Shown one piece after another: positions 1 to 12,681 of a stretch of DNA of 64,000 bases (the first letter of the stretch is position 1; each line of letters opens with the position of its first letter). The DNA is from Xestospongia bergquistia (lineage: Eukaryota; Porifera; Demospongiae; Haplosclerida; Petrosiidae): positions 770,001-834,000 of the forward strand of contig OZ014420.1 in the NCBI GenBank assembly GCA_963965975.1. The letters are read 5' to 3'. Position numbers and translations under genes: made by a program. The notes beneath the pieces were generated by a model. That model searched no databases. It was not told where the DNA came from and saw nothing but the letters and a program-made list of their open reading frames with translations.

Positions 1-971
1 ATGTCATCCACACATTCTACCACTCCATTACAATCAACAACATCTAGAAGTACTGAATCTATTGAAAATCAGCCAGCGCCCACTCTTTATCAAACACCTC
101 CTCTAAATGAAACTTCCACTTTTCATCAGACCCCTCCACATAATAAATCTTTATCACCCACTCTTCATCAGACTCCTTGTGAAGATTCAGCACCAAACTC
201 CTTGCCTCTTGTTAGCACACCTAATTCAAACTATATCGTAGAGTCACATAAAATGTCACCAACTGATGTTGCTGTAGTAGATGATCTAATGTTTGGATTG
301 TGTCCGGAAGATTTAAGTTTTAGTTTTAACAACTCCAACACTTCTTTCCAAAAACCAGTTTCTGAAACTGGTATGACCACTGTTATACAAAAGATGACCA
401 GTCCATCTAGAGTCACTGATAAATCCAAGATTATATTGGAAGATGCTCCTGATAGTATTGCTCACAGTAGACCTACTAAGACTAGTAATAATAGTACATG
501 TATCTCAGTTACATGTAGTTTAGGATATAATAGTCTCAGCTACCCTTCTGGTACATTTTATGGACTACCATTGACTGTGAGCATGTGTTTGAAGGAACAC
601 AGAGGAATTGAGAAATTATATGGTATGCAATAGATGGATGGATGGATGGATGGATGGATAGATAGATAGATAATGGATGGATGGATGGATAGACTTATGG
701 ACAGATAATGACACATTTATCACAAAATGTATTAATTTAATTTATTTAATTTGTACAGACTGGCAGGATACCTGCCTTACACTCCCAAGTGTTATAGCTG
801 GTCATAATTTGATCTATTCTTTACCAACAAGTGGAGGGAAAACTTTAGTAGCTGAGATACTTATGCTACAACAAATAATAGTAAAGAAAAAAAATGTTAT
901 CTTTATACTACCTTTTGTCTCCATAGTACAAGAAAAGGTAATTTGTGTTTGTGTGTGTTTTTTATCTGCCT

Positions 972-1061
<90 letters not shown>

Positions 1062-4000
1062 GGTTCGTGAGTTGATGCCATTTGCTGAAACATTAGGATT
1101 TGCTATAGAAGAGTATGCTGCAAGTAAAGGTAGATTGCCTCCAATCAAAAGAAGAAATCAGAATGTATTATATGTAGCCACTATTGAGAAAGTAAGAAAG
1201 TCACTCATATTAATAACATCATTTTTTTTTGTATTCTAGCATCATATATTTGTAATTTGTCAAAATTTATTTATTTTCTTTTAGGCTAATGCACTGGTAA
1301 ACTCCTTTATAGAGCTGCAACGGCTAAAGTCAATTGGTCTCATTGTTGTTGATGAAGTAAGTATTTAATTGTCATAGTTGATTCAATGCTATGTCTTGTC
1401 ACAGCTTCATATGGTTGGAGAAGGAGGGACACGTGGAGCTACTCTTGAAGGCTGTCTAGCCAAGATCCTCTTTGCTGATGGTACTTAATGACAATTAGTA
1501 ATATTATTTTTTTGTTTATTTTTTTATTTTTTGTAGACTCAGTTCAAGTGATTGGAATGAGCGCTACATTAAATAATCTCTCAGAAGTGGCGCAATTTTT
1601 AAAGGCTAAACTCTATAGCAATGACTTTAGACCTGTAAGGTGTAAAGGAGATGTGCTTATGAATTATTCATAAGATACATTTCATTTTGTGTCTAGGTTG
1701 AGTTGAAGGAGTATGTCAAAATAGGTTGTTGTATCTACTCCATTGAAATCAATGAAGATAATGTTCATTATATACCAACAAGAGATATCTTAGACTCTGC
1801 TAATAATAATGTAATTAGATATTATAATGGATGACTGGACAAGAGGAATAAAAGAATAAATAGATGGATGGCTACATAGATGGATGGATGAAAGACATAG
1901 ATGGATGATTAAATGAATATAATATTCCACAATCTTTTAAATAGTCTGATAGATTTAAGGCTATGTAGGATTGTTATAATCATTTAATTTTAAAAGGCTA
2001 TGTAGGATTATTATAATCATTTAATTTTAAAGGCTTCGTAGGATTATTATAATCATTTAATTTTAAAATCTCCATAGGATTATTATAATCATTAAATTTT
2101 AAAAGCTCCGTAGGATTATTATAATCATTAAATTTTAAAAGGCTATTTAGGATTATTATAATCATTAAATTTTAAAAGGCTCCGTAGGATTATTATAATC
2201 ATTTAATTTTAAAAGGCTCCGTAGGATTATTATAATCATTAAATTTTAAAAGGCTATGTAGGATTATTATAATCATTAAATTTTAAAAGGCTCCGTAGGA
2301 TTATTATAATCATTTAATTTTAAAAGGCTCCGTAGGATTATTATAATCATTTAATTTTAAAAGGCTATGTAGGATTATTATAATCATTAAATTTTAAAAG
2401 GCTCTGTAGGATTATTATAATCATTTAATTTTAAAAGGCTCCGTAGGATTATTATAATCATTTAATTTTAAAAGGCTATGTGGCATTTTATAATCATTAA
2501 ATTTTAAAAGCTCCATAGGATTATTATAATCATTAAATTTTAAAAGCTCCGTAGGATTGTTATAATCAATAAATTTTAAAAGCTCCGTAGGATTGTTATA
2601 ATCATTAAATTTTAAAAGCTCTGTAGGATATTTATAATCATTTAATTTTAAAAGGCTATGTGGCATTTTATAATCATTAAATTTTAAAAGCTCCATAGGA
2701 TTATTATAATCATTAAATTTTAAAAGCTCCGTGAGATTGTTATAATCATTAAATTTTAAAAGCTCCGTAGGATTGTTATAATCATTAAATTTTAAAAGGC
2801 TCTGTAGCATTTTACAATCATTTAACTTTAGAAGGCTCCGTAGGATTATTATAATCATTTAATTTTAAAAGACTCCTTACGATTATTATAGTCATTTAAT
2901 TTTAAAAGGCTATGTAGGATTGTTATAATCATTTAATTTTAAAAGGCTCCGTAGGATTATTATAATCATTAAATTTTAAAAGCTCCGTAGGATTGTTATA
3001 ATCATTAAATTTTAAAAGCTTCGTAGGATTGTTAAAATCATTTAATTTTAAAAGGCTCTGTAGAATTTTATAATCATTTAACTTTAGAAGGCTCCGTAGG
3101 ATTATTATAATCATTTAATTTTAAAAGACTTCTTACGATTATTATAGTCATTTAATTTTAAAAGTCTCCGTAGGATTATTATAATCATTTAATTTTAAAA
3201 GACTCCTTACGATTATTATAGTCATTTAATTTTAAAAGTCTCCGTAGGATTATTATAATCATCTAATTTTAAAAGCTCTGTAGCATTTTATAATCATTTA
3301 ATTTTAATAGGCTCCGTAGGATTATTATAATCATTTAATTCTAAAAGGCTCCGTAGGATTATTATAATCATTTAATTTTAAATGGCTATGTAGGATTGTT
3401 ATAATCATTAAATTTTAAAAGCTCCATAGAATTATTATAATCATTTAATTTTAAAAAGCTCCGTAGGATTATTATAATCATTTCATTTTAAAAGACTCCT
3501 TACAAATATTATAGTCATTTAATTTTAAAAGTCTCCGTAGGATTATTATAATCATTTAATTTTAAAAGCTCTGTAGCATTTTATAATCATTTAATTTTAA
3601 TAGGCTCCATAGGATTATTATAATCATTTAATTCTAAAAGGCTCCGTAGGATTATTATAATCATTTAATTTTAAAAGGCTCCGTAGGATTATTATAATCA
3701 TTTAATTTTAAAAGGCTATGTAGGATTATTATAATCATTAAATTTCAAAAGGCTCTGTAGGATTATTATAATCATTTAATTTTAAAAGGCTCCGTAGGAT
3801 TATTATAATCATTTAATTTTAAAAGGCTATGTGGCATTTTATAATCATTAAATTTTAAAAGCTCTATAGGATTATTATAATCATTAAATTTTAAAAGTTC
3901 CGTAGGATTGTTATAATCATTAAATTTTAAAAGCTTCGTAGGATTGTTATAATCATTTAATTTTAAAAGGCTCTGTAGCATTTTATAATCATTAAATTTA

Positions 4001-7000
4001 AAAAGGCTCCGTAGGATTATTATAATCATTTAATTTTAAAAGGCTCCGTAGGATTATTATAATCATTTAATTTTAAAAGGCTCCAGAGGATTATTATAAT
4101 CATTAAATTTTAAAAGCTCCGTAGGATTGTTATAATCATTAAATTTTAAAAGCTCTGTAGGATTGTTATAATCATTTAATTTTAAAAGGCTCTGTAGCAT
4201 TTTACAATAATTTAACTTTAGAAGGCTCCGTAGGATTATTATAATCATTTTATTTTAAAAGACTCCTTACGATTATTTTAGTCATTTAATTTTAAAAGTC
4301 TCCGTAGGATTATTATAATCATTTAATTTTAAAAGACTCCTTACGATTATTATAGTCATTTAATTTTAAAAGTCTCCGTAGGATTATTATAATCATTTAA
4401 TTTTAAAAGCTCTGTAGCATTTTATAATCATTTAATTCCAATAGGCTCCGTAGGATTATTATAATCATTTAATTCTAAAAGGCTCCGTAGGATTATTATA
4501 ATCATTTAATTTTAAAAGGCTATGTAGGATTATTATAATCATTTAATTTTAAAGGCTTCGTAGGATTATTATAATCATTTAATTTTAAAAGCTCTGTAGC
4601 ATTTTATAATCATTTAATTTTAATAGGCTCCGTAGGATTATTATAATCATTAAATTTTAAAAGGCTATGTAGGATTGTTATAATCATTAAATTTTAAAAG
4701 CTCCATAGGATTATTATAATCATTAAATTTTAAAAGCTTCGTAGGATTATTATAATCATTAAATTTTAAAAGGCTATGTAGGATTGTTATAATCATTAAA
4801 TTTTAAAAGCTCCGTAGGATTGTTATAATCTTTTAATTTTAAAAGGCTCTGTAGCATTTTACAATCATTTAACTTTAGAAGGCTCCTTAGGATTATTATA
4901 ATCATTTAATTTTAAAAGACTCCTTACGATTATTATAGTAATTTAATTTTAAAAGTCTGCGTAGGATTATTATAATCATTTCATTTTAAAGACTCCTTAC
5001 GATTATTATAGTCATTTAATTTTAAAAGTCTCCGTAGGATTATTATAATCATTTAATTTTAAAAGCTCTGTAGCATTTTATAATCATTTAATTTTAAAAG
5101 GCTCCATAGGATTATTATAATCATTTAATTCTAAAGGCTCCGTAGGAATATTATTATAATTTAATTTTAAAAGTCTCCGTAGGATTATTATAATCATTTA
5201 ATTTTAAAAGCTCTGTAGCATTTTATAATCATTTAATTTTAATAGGCTCCGTAGGATTATTATAATCATTTAATTCTAAAAGGCTCCATAGGATTATTAT
5301 AATCATTTAATTTTAAAAGGCTATGTAGGATTGTTATAATCATTAAATTTTAAAAGCTCCATAGGATTATTATAATCATTTAATTTTAAAAGGCTATGTA
5401 GATTACTATAATCATTTCACTTTAAAAGGCTCGGTAGGATTATTATAATCATTTAATTTTAAAAAGCTCCGTAGGATTATTATAATCATTTAATTTTAAA
5501 AGACTCCTTACGATTATTATAGTCATTTAATTTTAAAAGTCTCCGTAGGATTATTATAATCATTTCATTTTAAAAGACTCCTTACGATTATTATAGTCAT
5601 TTAATTTTAAAAGTCTCCGTAGGATTATTATAATCATATAATTTTAAAAGCTCTGTAGCATTTTATAATCATTTAATTTTAATAGGCTCCATAGGATTAT
5701 TATAATCATTTAATTCTAAAAGGCTCCGTAGAATTATTATAATCATTTAATTTTAAAAGGCTATGTAGGATTGTTATAATCATTAAATTTTAAAAGCTCC
5801 ATAGGGTTATTATAATCATTTAATTTTAAAAGGCTATGTAGATTACTATAATCATTTCACTTTAAAAGGCTCGGTAGGATTATTATAATCATTTAATTTT
5901 AAAAAGCTCTGTAGGATTATTATAATCATTTAATTTTAAAAGCTCTGTAGCATTTTATAATCATTTAATTTTAATAGGCTCCGTAGGATTAATCATTTAA
6001 TTCTAAAAGGCTCCGTAGGATTATTATAATCATTTAATTTTAAAAGGCTCCGTAGGATTATTATAATCATTTAATTTTAAAAGGCTATGTAGGATTATTA
6101 TAATCATTAAATTTTAAAAGGCTCTGTAGGATTATTATAATCATCTAATTTTAAAAGCTCTGTAGGATTATTATAATCATCTAATTTTAAAAGGCTATGT
6201 AGGATTGTTATAATCATTAAATATTAAAAGCTCCATAGGATTATTATAATCATTTAATTTTAAAAGGCTATGTAGATTACTATAATCATTTCACTTTAAA
6301 AGGCTCGGTAGGATTATTATAATCATTTAATTTTAAAAAGCTTCGTAGGATTATTATAATCATTTAATTTTAAAAGACTCCTTACGATTATTATAGTCAT
6401 TTAATTTTAATAGGCTCCGTGGGATTATTATAATCATTTAATTCTAAAAGGCTCCGTAGGATTATTATAATCATTTAATTTTAAAAGGCTATGTAGGATT
6501 GTTATAATCATTAAATTTTAAAAGCTCCATAGGGTTATTATAATCATTTAATTTTAAAAGGCTATGTAGATTACTATAATCATTTCACTTTAAAAGGCTC
6601 GGTAGGATTATTATAATCATTTAATTTTAAAAAGCTCCATAGGATTATTGTAGTTCTTTAATATTAAAATGCTCCATAGGATTATTATAATCATTTAATT
6701 TTAAAAGGCTCCGTAGGATTATTATAATCATTTAATTTTAAAAGGCTCCATAGGATTATTTTAATCATTTAATTTTAAAGGCTCCGTAGGATTATTATAA
6801 TAATTTAATTATAGAAGGCTCTGTAGATTATTATAATCATTTTACTTTAAAAGGCTTGGTAGGATTCTTATAATCATTTCATTTTAAAAGGCTTCGTTGG
6901 ATTATTATAATCTTTTAATTTTAAAAGGCTCCATACTCTTATTATAGTCATTTAATTTTAAAAGTCTCCATAGGATTATTGTAGTCATTTAATTTTAAAA

Positions 7001-10000
7001 TGCTCCTTAGGATTATTATAATCATTTAATTTTAAAAGGCTATGTAGGATTATTATAATCATTTAATTTTAAAAGGCTCCATAGGATTATTATAATCATT
7101 TAATTTTAAAAAGCTCTGTAGGATTATTATAATCATTTAGTTTTAAAAGGCTATGTAGGATTATTATAGTCATTTAATTTTAAAAAGTTTTGTAGGATTA
7201 TTATAATCGTTTAATTTTAAAAGACTCCTTATGATTATTAGTCATTTAATTTTAAAAGTCTCCATAGGATTATTGTATTCGTTTTTAATTTTAAAGTCTC
7301 CGTAGGATTATTGTAGTCATTTATTTTAAAATGCTCCATAGGATTATTATAATCATTTAATTGTAAAAAGCTCTGTAGGATTATTATAATCATTTAATTT
7401 TAAAAGACTTCGTAGGATTATTATAATCATTTAATTTTAAAAGACTCCTTACAATTATTATAGTTATTTAATTTTAAAAGTCTCCGTAGGATTATTGTAG
7501 TCATTTTTTATTTTAAAAGTCTCTGTAGGATTATTGTAGTCATTTAATTTTAAAAGGCTATTATTATAATCATTTAATTTTAAAATGCTCCGTAAGATTA
7601 TTATAATCATTTAATTTAAAAAGCTCCATGGGATTATTATAATCATTTAATTTAAAAAGCTCCATGGGATTATTATAATCATTTAATTCTAAAAGGCTAT
7701 GTAGGATTATTATAATCATTTAATTTTAAAAGGCTATGTAGGATTATTATAATCTTTAATTGTAAAAAGCTCCATAGGATTATTATAATCATTTAATTTT
7801 AAAAGACTCCTTACGATTATTATAATCACTTAATTGTAAAAAGCTCCATAGGATTATTATAATCATTTAATTTTAAAAGGCTCCGTAGGATTATTATAAT
7901 CATTTAATTTTAAAAGGCTTCGTAGGATTATTATAATCATTTAATATTAAAAGGCTCCGTAGGATTATTATAATCATTTAATTTTAAAAGACTCCTTACG
8001 ATTATTATGTAGGATTATTATAATCATTTAATTTTAAAAGGCTGTAGAAGATCAGGATCAACTCTCTTCACTAGTTTTGGAAGTTATTCCTTTGTCTTCT
8101 TGTTTGGTGTTCTGTCCTACAAAAAAGAACTGTGAAAATGTCGCTCTTATGTTATGTAAATGTTTACCAAGGTACAGGTGGAGGTACATGTAGATGTATT
8201 ACTAGAATATATTGAATGGATGGACAGATATACTAAGTAATGGATGGATGAACAGATTAACAATGGACATGTAATTAACTGATGTATTGTACAGGTCACT
8301 ACAAGATGTCAAGAGGAAAGAGAGGAAGACTTTAATGCAACTGCTACATATTGAAGCAGCTGGTCTATGTCCCATTTTAGCTCAGACAATACCTATGGGA
8401 ATAGCTTATCATCACTCAGGTTTCTCTCTCTTCTCTTTTACACGCACATATGCACACTTATTGTTTTTTATTATAGGACTCACTGCTGATGAAAGACGTC
8501 TTCTTGAAGAAGCATACCTTGTTGGAACACTTTATATCATCACATGTACTTCTACTCTTGCAGCTGGTGTCAATCTACCGGCTAAAAGGTACATTAAAAG
8601 AATTACATAACATTACATGTTGCTATTGTTTAATTCTAGAGTCATATTACGTTCTCCATATGTCGGTCAACACTTTATTTCTTGTAGTCAGTACAAACAA
8701 ATGGTTGGTAGAGCTGGAAGGTCAGGACTTTGTCAGTCTGGTGAAAGTATCCTCATTGTACAACCACATGATAAAGATAAGGTAATGGGTCACCAATGTG
8801 ACTGTGCTCTGCATATTAAGCTAATGATAGCACTGCCTATGTAGGGATGGTATAATGTTCTTTCTTATTCTATGTCACCATAGCAACAGTTACTTTAGTA
8901 ACAACATGTATGTTATCATAGCAACTGTTACCAGTTTACTAACAAGAACTGTAAAACTTGAGAGACTGTTTTAGACTGTTAGAGATCACCTTTATAAAAA
9001 TTAAATACATTAATTGTAAGGATGACTAATATCTATCTTTTATAAAGAATGCAAAAAAGATGATAGGGATGGGAGTTGTATCAGTGTTTCTTTTATTTAT
9101 TTTTTCTTTACTATTTTAGTAATGTCTCATGATGAATGGAGCTAACCCTTCTCATAAGAATGATCCATATATCTTTCCCTTATCTTTGCTAATATAGGTA
9201 TCAAGTCTTTTGTCAAGCCATTGTGACTCATGCCATAGTAGTCTCCTCTCAAACAACATGGAATCGCTTAATACTCTCTTTTTGTCACTGATAGTGCTAA
9301 AAGTATGCATCTTATTACTTATTCATTGATAATCACCATGGATACTTTAATTAACATGTTTTAATTTCAGTATCATTTATTCTCTAGCTTATAACATCAT
9401 ATAATGATGTCCAACCATTTCTTGAGTGTACCCTTCTCTATCATCAACACAATGATTGTACTGCTCTCCTTCAAAGCTGCCATGACTCATTATCTTCTCT
9501 CATATCTTCGCAATACATCATTAATAAAACAATCCACCATGAACCCAACAAACCAATGTGTCATGCAAAGGAGTGGCCTGACTCTCAACAGCTGTGTGCT
9601 ACAGCTATGGGGAAAGCAATACACAAAGGTACAACAAATAAGCTGTCTGCTGTACATCTCTTAAATGTAATGACTTGTTGTTTAAAGTTGTGCACTAGAG
9701 CACTAGAAAATGTTTCAAAAATTCTACCTAATAAATGATACCTTGACAAAAAGCTTTTGTTTACTAGGAGCTGATTTTTTTGAAAACATATTGTCATAAT
9801 GTCAGCCTACTTAATAAAATAATGTCAGTCCACTTAACAATGATTACACATCAATACTGTCTTGTGAGCCAAAAGGAGGCAGTCCATAGCACTTAAATCT
9901 AACCATGCCCCTATACACATATAGGAAATTACTGACCAATAAATCATTAATATGGTGATTCCATAATTTGTATTATGTAGAAAAATTAATTTTTAATCTC

Positions 10001-11513
10001 TCATTCACAGGATGTTTGAATGTCTCATTAGCACATACTGTCTATAATGACCTTCTCACAGCACAACAGAGCCTTGTCCTGACCTCTGACCTCCATCTAC
10101 TCACATTAGTAATACCTCATGATCTTATAAAGATCACTACACCCAATTGGGTGATATTCTATGATTTAGTAAGAATAACAGCTATATTTATTGTAATGGA
10201 TTGTCCATTATATTATTACAGATGACTCGTTTCTCTGCTGATGAGTATAAAGTGACGGAAATATTGAAAATAAATACTGTAAATTTACATAAGAAATCAT
10301 TAGGAATGGCTAGAAAAATGGTGATTAAGTAAAAATTTCCATAATGTGTTGTAATATTTAAAGTCACCTTCTATACCATGTTGGGTGCAACCATTCCAAA
10401 TAGCAACCTACTCAATATAAAATGTTAAGTTATTGTTCAATTTACACTTCATAGACAATTAGGTAGAGTTTAAGAACTAAAAGGTTTAATAATTTAAACA
10501 ACACTTATGATTTGAAAGTAGTTTTGGCTTTGAGAATGATGTAACTAAAGTTTATGATATTCCACTGTAACAATCATCAAGTTTTGGTTTCTGTTCTTAG
10601 AGTCTGAGAATGAGGCTATTACATATACTAAATTTTATGATATTCCAATGCAACAATCATCAAGTTTTGGTTTCTGTCCTTATAGTCTGAGAATGAGGCT
10701 ATTACATATACTAAATTTTATATTAGTCTTATACTTCATCGTCTTCTAAAGACACAAGACAGTGATGGGGTGTGGCTTGTTGCCGACCTCTTTAATTGTT
10801 CTAGAGGATTTATACAGAGTGTGCTTCAACAAACAAGCAGTTTTGCATCTTGTCTTGTACATTTCACTGAGGTATGTGGACACGTATACCTCTCTATCCT
10901 TCTTGTTCACTAACTCATTTGTTTCCTCTCCCTAACTCACTCACCTTCTCCTACCCTTATTAACTCCTTCTCTCCATCTTCTTCTAATTCACAGGAGTTA
11001 CCTGAGCTATGGCCGTTAAAAGCTCTTCTACCTTCTATTGTTCAAAAACTATCCTACTCAGTTACCATTGATTTGTTGCCACTAATAGAGATACCTGGAA
11101 TTAAACAGGTGAAAATATTATTGACAAAATTCTATTGGATATACCTCTCATTTACTGTATCCATTTTGTTATTATAGGGGAGAGTTCGGCAACTCATAGC
11201 AGCTGGCATCAAAACACCTCAAGATTTAGTGTCACACTCACCAAAAGAACTCTGTGAGAAAATTGAACACCTTTTTCCCGGACAAGCTGGGAAATTAATA
11301 AAATCTGCTAAGGTCAGTGTAATATTAATAGTCATTAGTACTACTATAGTCCAATAATGTATGCTAGTTATAAATGTATAGATTAAAACAATAGGTCTGT
11401 CCTCTCTGAAATCAGAAACCTTTTTGGTTTTTTAGCTTCTGTTAGCAGAGAAAGCTGAGCTTTTACAAGATGAAGCTCAGGAACTTCTTGACTTAGTTCC
11501 TAAAGAAATGTAA
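1..11513 (+). CDS. HELQ: HELQ-type superfamily 2 DNA helicase (19 exons, 5' end possibly cut by window)
   Basis: A 3'-5' DNA helicase of the HELQ/POLQ family, acting in the nucleus in replication-fork and crosslink repair (family knowledge). Nineteen exons join in frame to about 966 residues: 1-622, 759-937, 1063-1191, 1285-1356, 1405-1480, 1537-1634, 1697-1810, 8056-8171, 8295-8419, 8477-8588, 8640-8781, 9198-9302, 9388-9628, 10011-10168, 10222-10320, 10686-10871, 10995-11108, 11178-11312, 11436-11513. Visible motifs are Walker [15 protein letters not shown], the DEAH-type box VVDELHMVGEG, motif [24 protein letters not shown] and the motif VI region [13 protein letters not shown]. The C-terminal helical part runs through exon 19 ([18 protein letters not shown]). 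The Ser/Thr-rich N-terminus is poorly conserved, and the ATG lies at base 1, so the true start may be outside the window. The donor of exon 15 (atg|gtgatt) is the least certain junction. Intron 7 is exceptionally long because of a minisatellite. Confidence 0.95.
631..692. repeat. GGAT/GATA microsatellite in HELQ intron 1
   Basis: Tetranucleotide runs of GGAT interrupted by GATA begin about 8 bases after the exon-1 donor (atg|gtatgc at 622/623). The tract ends about 65 bases before the acceptor at 758. Confidence 0.9.
970..1060 (+). repeat. (CT)n microsatellite forming the polypyrimidine tract of HELQ intron 2
   Basis: About 45 uninterrupted CT dinucleotides run directly into the acceptor ccag|gttcgt at 1062/1063. 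The tract therefore serves as the polypyrimidine tract of this short intron (938-1062). Confidence 0.95.
1935..8046. repeat. 6.1-kb minisatellite, 36-37-bp unit, in HELQ intron 7
   Basis: Roughly 165 copies of a very AT-rich unit built around ttataatcatttaatttta followed by a short GC-richer box (ggctccgtagga and variants). Units are 37 bp or 36 bp, and variant subtypes recur in blocks, for example a dimer containing gactccttacga, which indicates higher-order amplification. The array fills intron 1811-8055, which separates the helicase motif III exons from the motif IV exons. Runs of 36-bp units leave long spurious minus-strand ORFs with a 12-residue period. The array ends about 10 bases before the inferred acceptor. 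Confidence 0.97.
10551..10720 (+). repeat. 83-bp tandem duplication spanning the 3' splice site of HELQ exon 16
   Basis: Two near-identical copies, each holding the intron tail (caagttttggtttctg) plus the first codons of the next exon (tctgagaatgaggctatt). Only the second copy (acceptor at 10685) continues the HELQ frame. Use of the first acceptor would run into a stop or shift the frame. Confidence 0.9.
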
Positions 11514-12681
11514 ATATTGTAAATAGCTTTTTATTGATATCACTATGACAACACCACTTCTGTTTGTACAATGTATGTACTATTGTGTTAATATATGGAC
11601 AGAGACATTCTTTTTAGCGGCTGTTCAATATTACTGACATAATTGTTAAAGATAGAAATCTAATTTTCACCAAAACTTTTCTTTAAAAATGAATGTAACA
11701 GGGGATGGTTCAGTATTCAGAAAACACAGACAATGTAGGAGTAATTGTAATAGCATCATCTCTACTTAATCTCAGTGCAACATCCTGCATATTCCTGTAA
11801 CTATTCCAATGTTATTATAAACAATATCAAAACCTACCAGATTTTTAATTAATGACCATTATTTAATTTCCCATGCATAATCAGCAAGTTTTGTTAAAAA
11901 ACAATTTCTATATACCAAAACATGAAGAATTTACCATTTTCTGCACATTTTGGAATGATTGTCTTTAGTATTCTGAACTTGTTGGAAATAATGTCAAAAC
12001 CTATCATAATTTGAATGTGTTGTTCAGTTTTGAAACTGTTTGTACCTATGGAATTACAAAACTCATGAAACCATACAATTAAAAACAGTAATATGAATTT
12101 TAATGTTGTTAAAACTGGTACTCAAACATTTAATGTCAAATCAATCTATGATTTTACAAATGGTGTCTGCATTGCTTAAGAATACTTACCTTTGTCTAAA
12201 ACTCAGTCATTATCTAAATTATAGAAAGAAATATTGTATATAAGAAATTTAAAGATCTGATCGGTTTCTGGGCCAGTTACTGCTACTGTATACCTGAAAA
12301 AAAGGCATGTTTCTCTGATAGAAGACATTTGGAGTAACTTACTGCAGTGTTAGAAGTTCTTTAGTACTCCTGAAATGACAACAATATTATTATTATACAT
12401 TGAATTAGTAAGTGATGATAGATGATTACATGATTGATAAAATGGCATGCAGCTGGTGTTGAAGCCTTATTACTAGTAGATTGTAAGAGGAGTTCATTAG
12501 TTAGACCATGATTTCCAGAGGAGTAGAGAAAGGAGTGTCAGGAGAAGGAAACAAGAGAGAACAAAATATTAACACGTGTTTATTATAACATGTGTCCATC
12601 CTTTGAAATGTTCTTTTACTACATATATATCTGTGCCTGTTTCCAACTCTTGTCAGTCAGAACTAGATCTACACAAGAAAA
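11514..12681. other. Intergenic region between HELQ and the secreted coiled-coil gene
   Basis: AT-rich DNA with no credible ORF. It should hold the HELQ 3' UTR and the promoter of the gene starting at 12682. A short ATATAT stretch lies near 12625, about 55 bases upstream of the ATG. Nothing else was recognised. Confidence 0.6.

Noticed and set aside
903-1148. Arg-Glu repeat ORF (minus) and Ser-Leu repeat ORFs (plus)
   Set aside because: Translations of the (CT)n microsatellite; same for 44300-44610, 45515-45848 and 59701-59958.
2421-4248. Minus-strand ORFs of 61-145 codons with a 12-residue [12 protein letters not shown] repeat
   Set aside because: They are produced by runs of 36-bp minisatellite units in a HELQ intron; frame is lost wherever a 37-bp unit occurs.
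1935-8046. CRISPR-like array
   Set aside because: Units are contiguous with no unique spacers, and the sequence is a eukaryotic intron.
9120-9197. Extra HELQ exon encoding [10 protein letters not shown]
   Set aside because: No acceptor opens this frame in phase, and the following exon (9198) aligns without a gap to the expected HELQ sequence.
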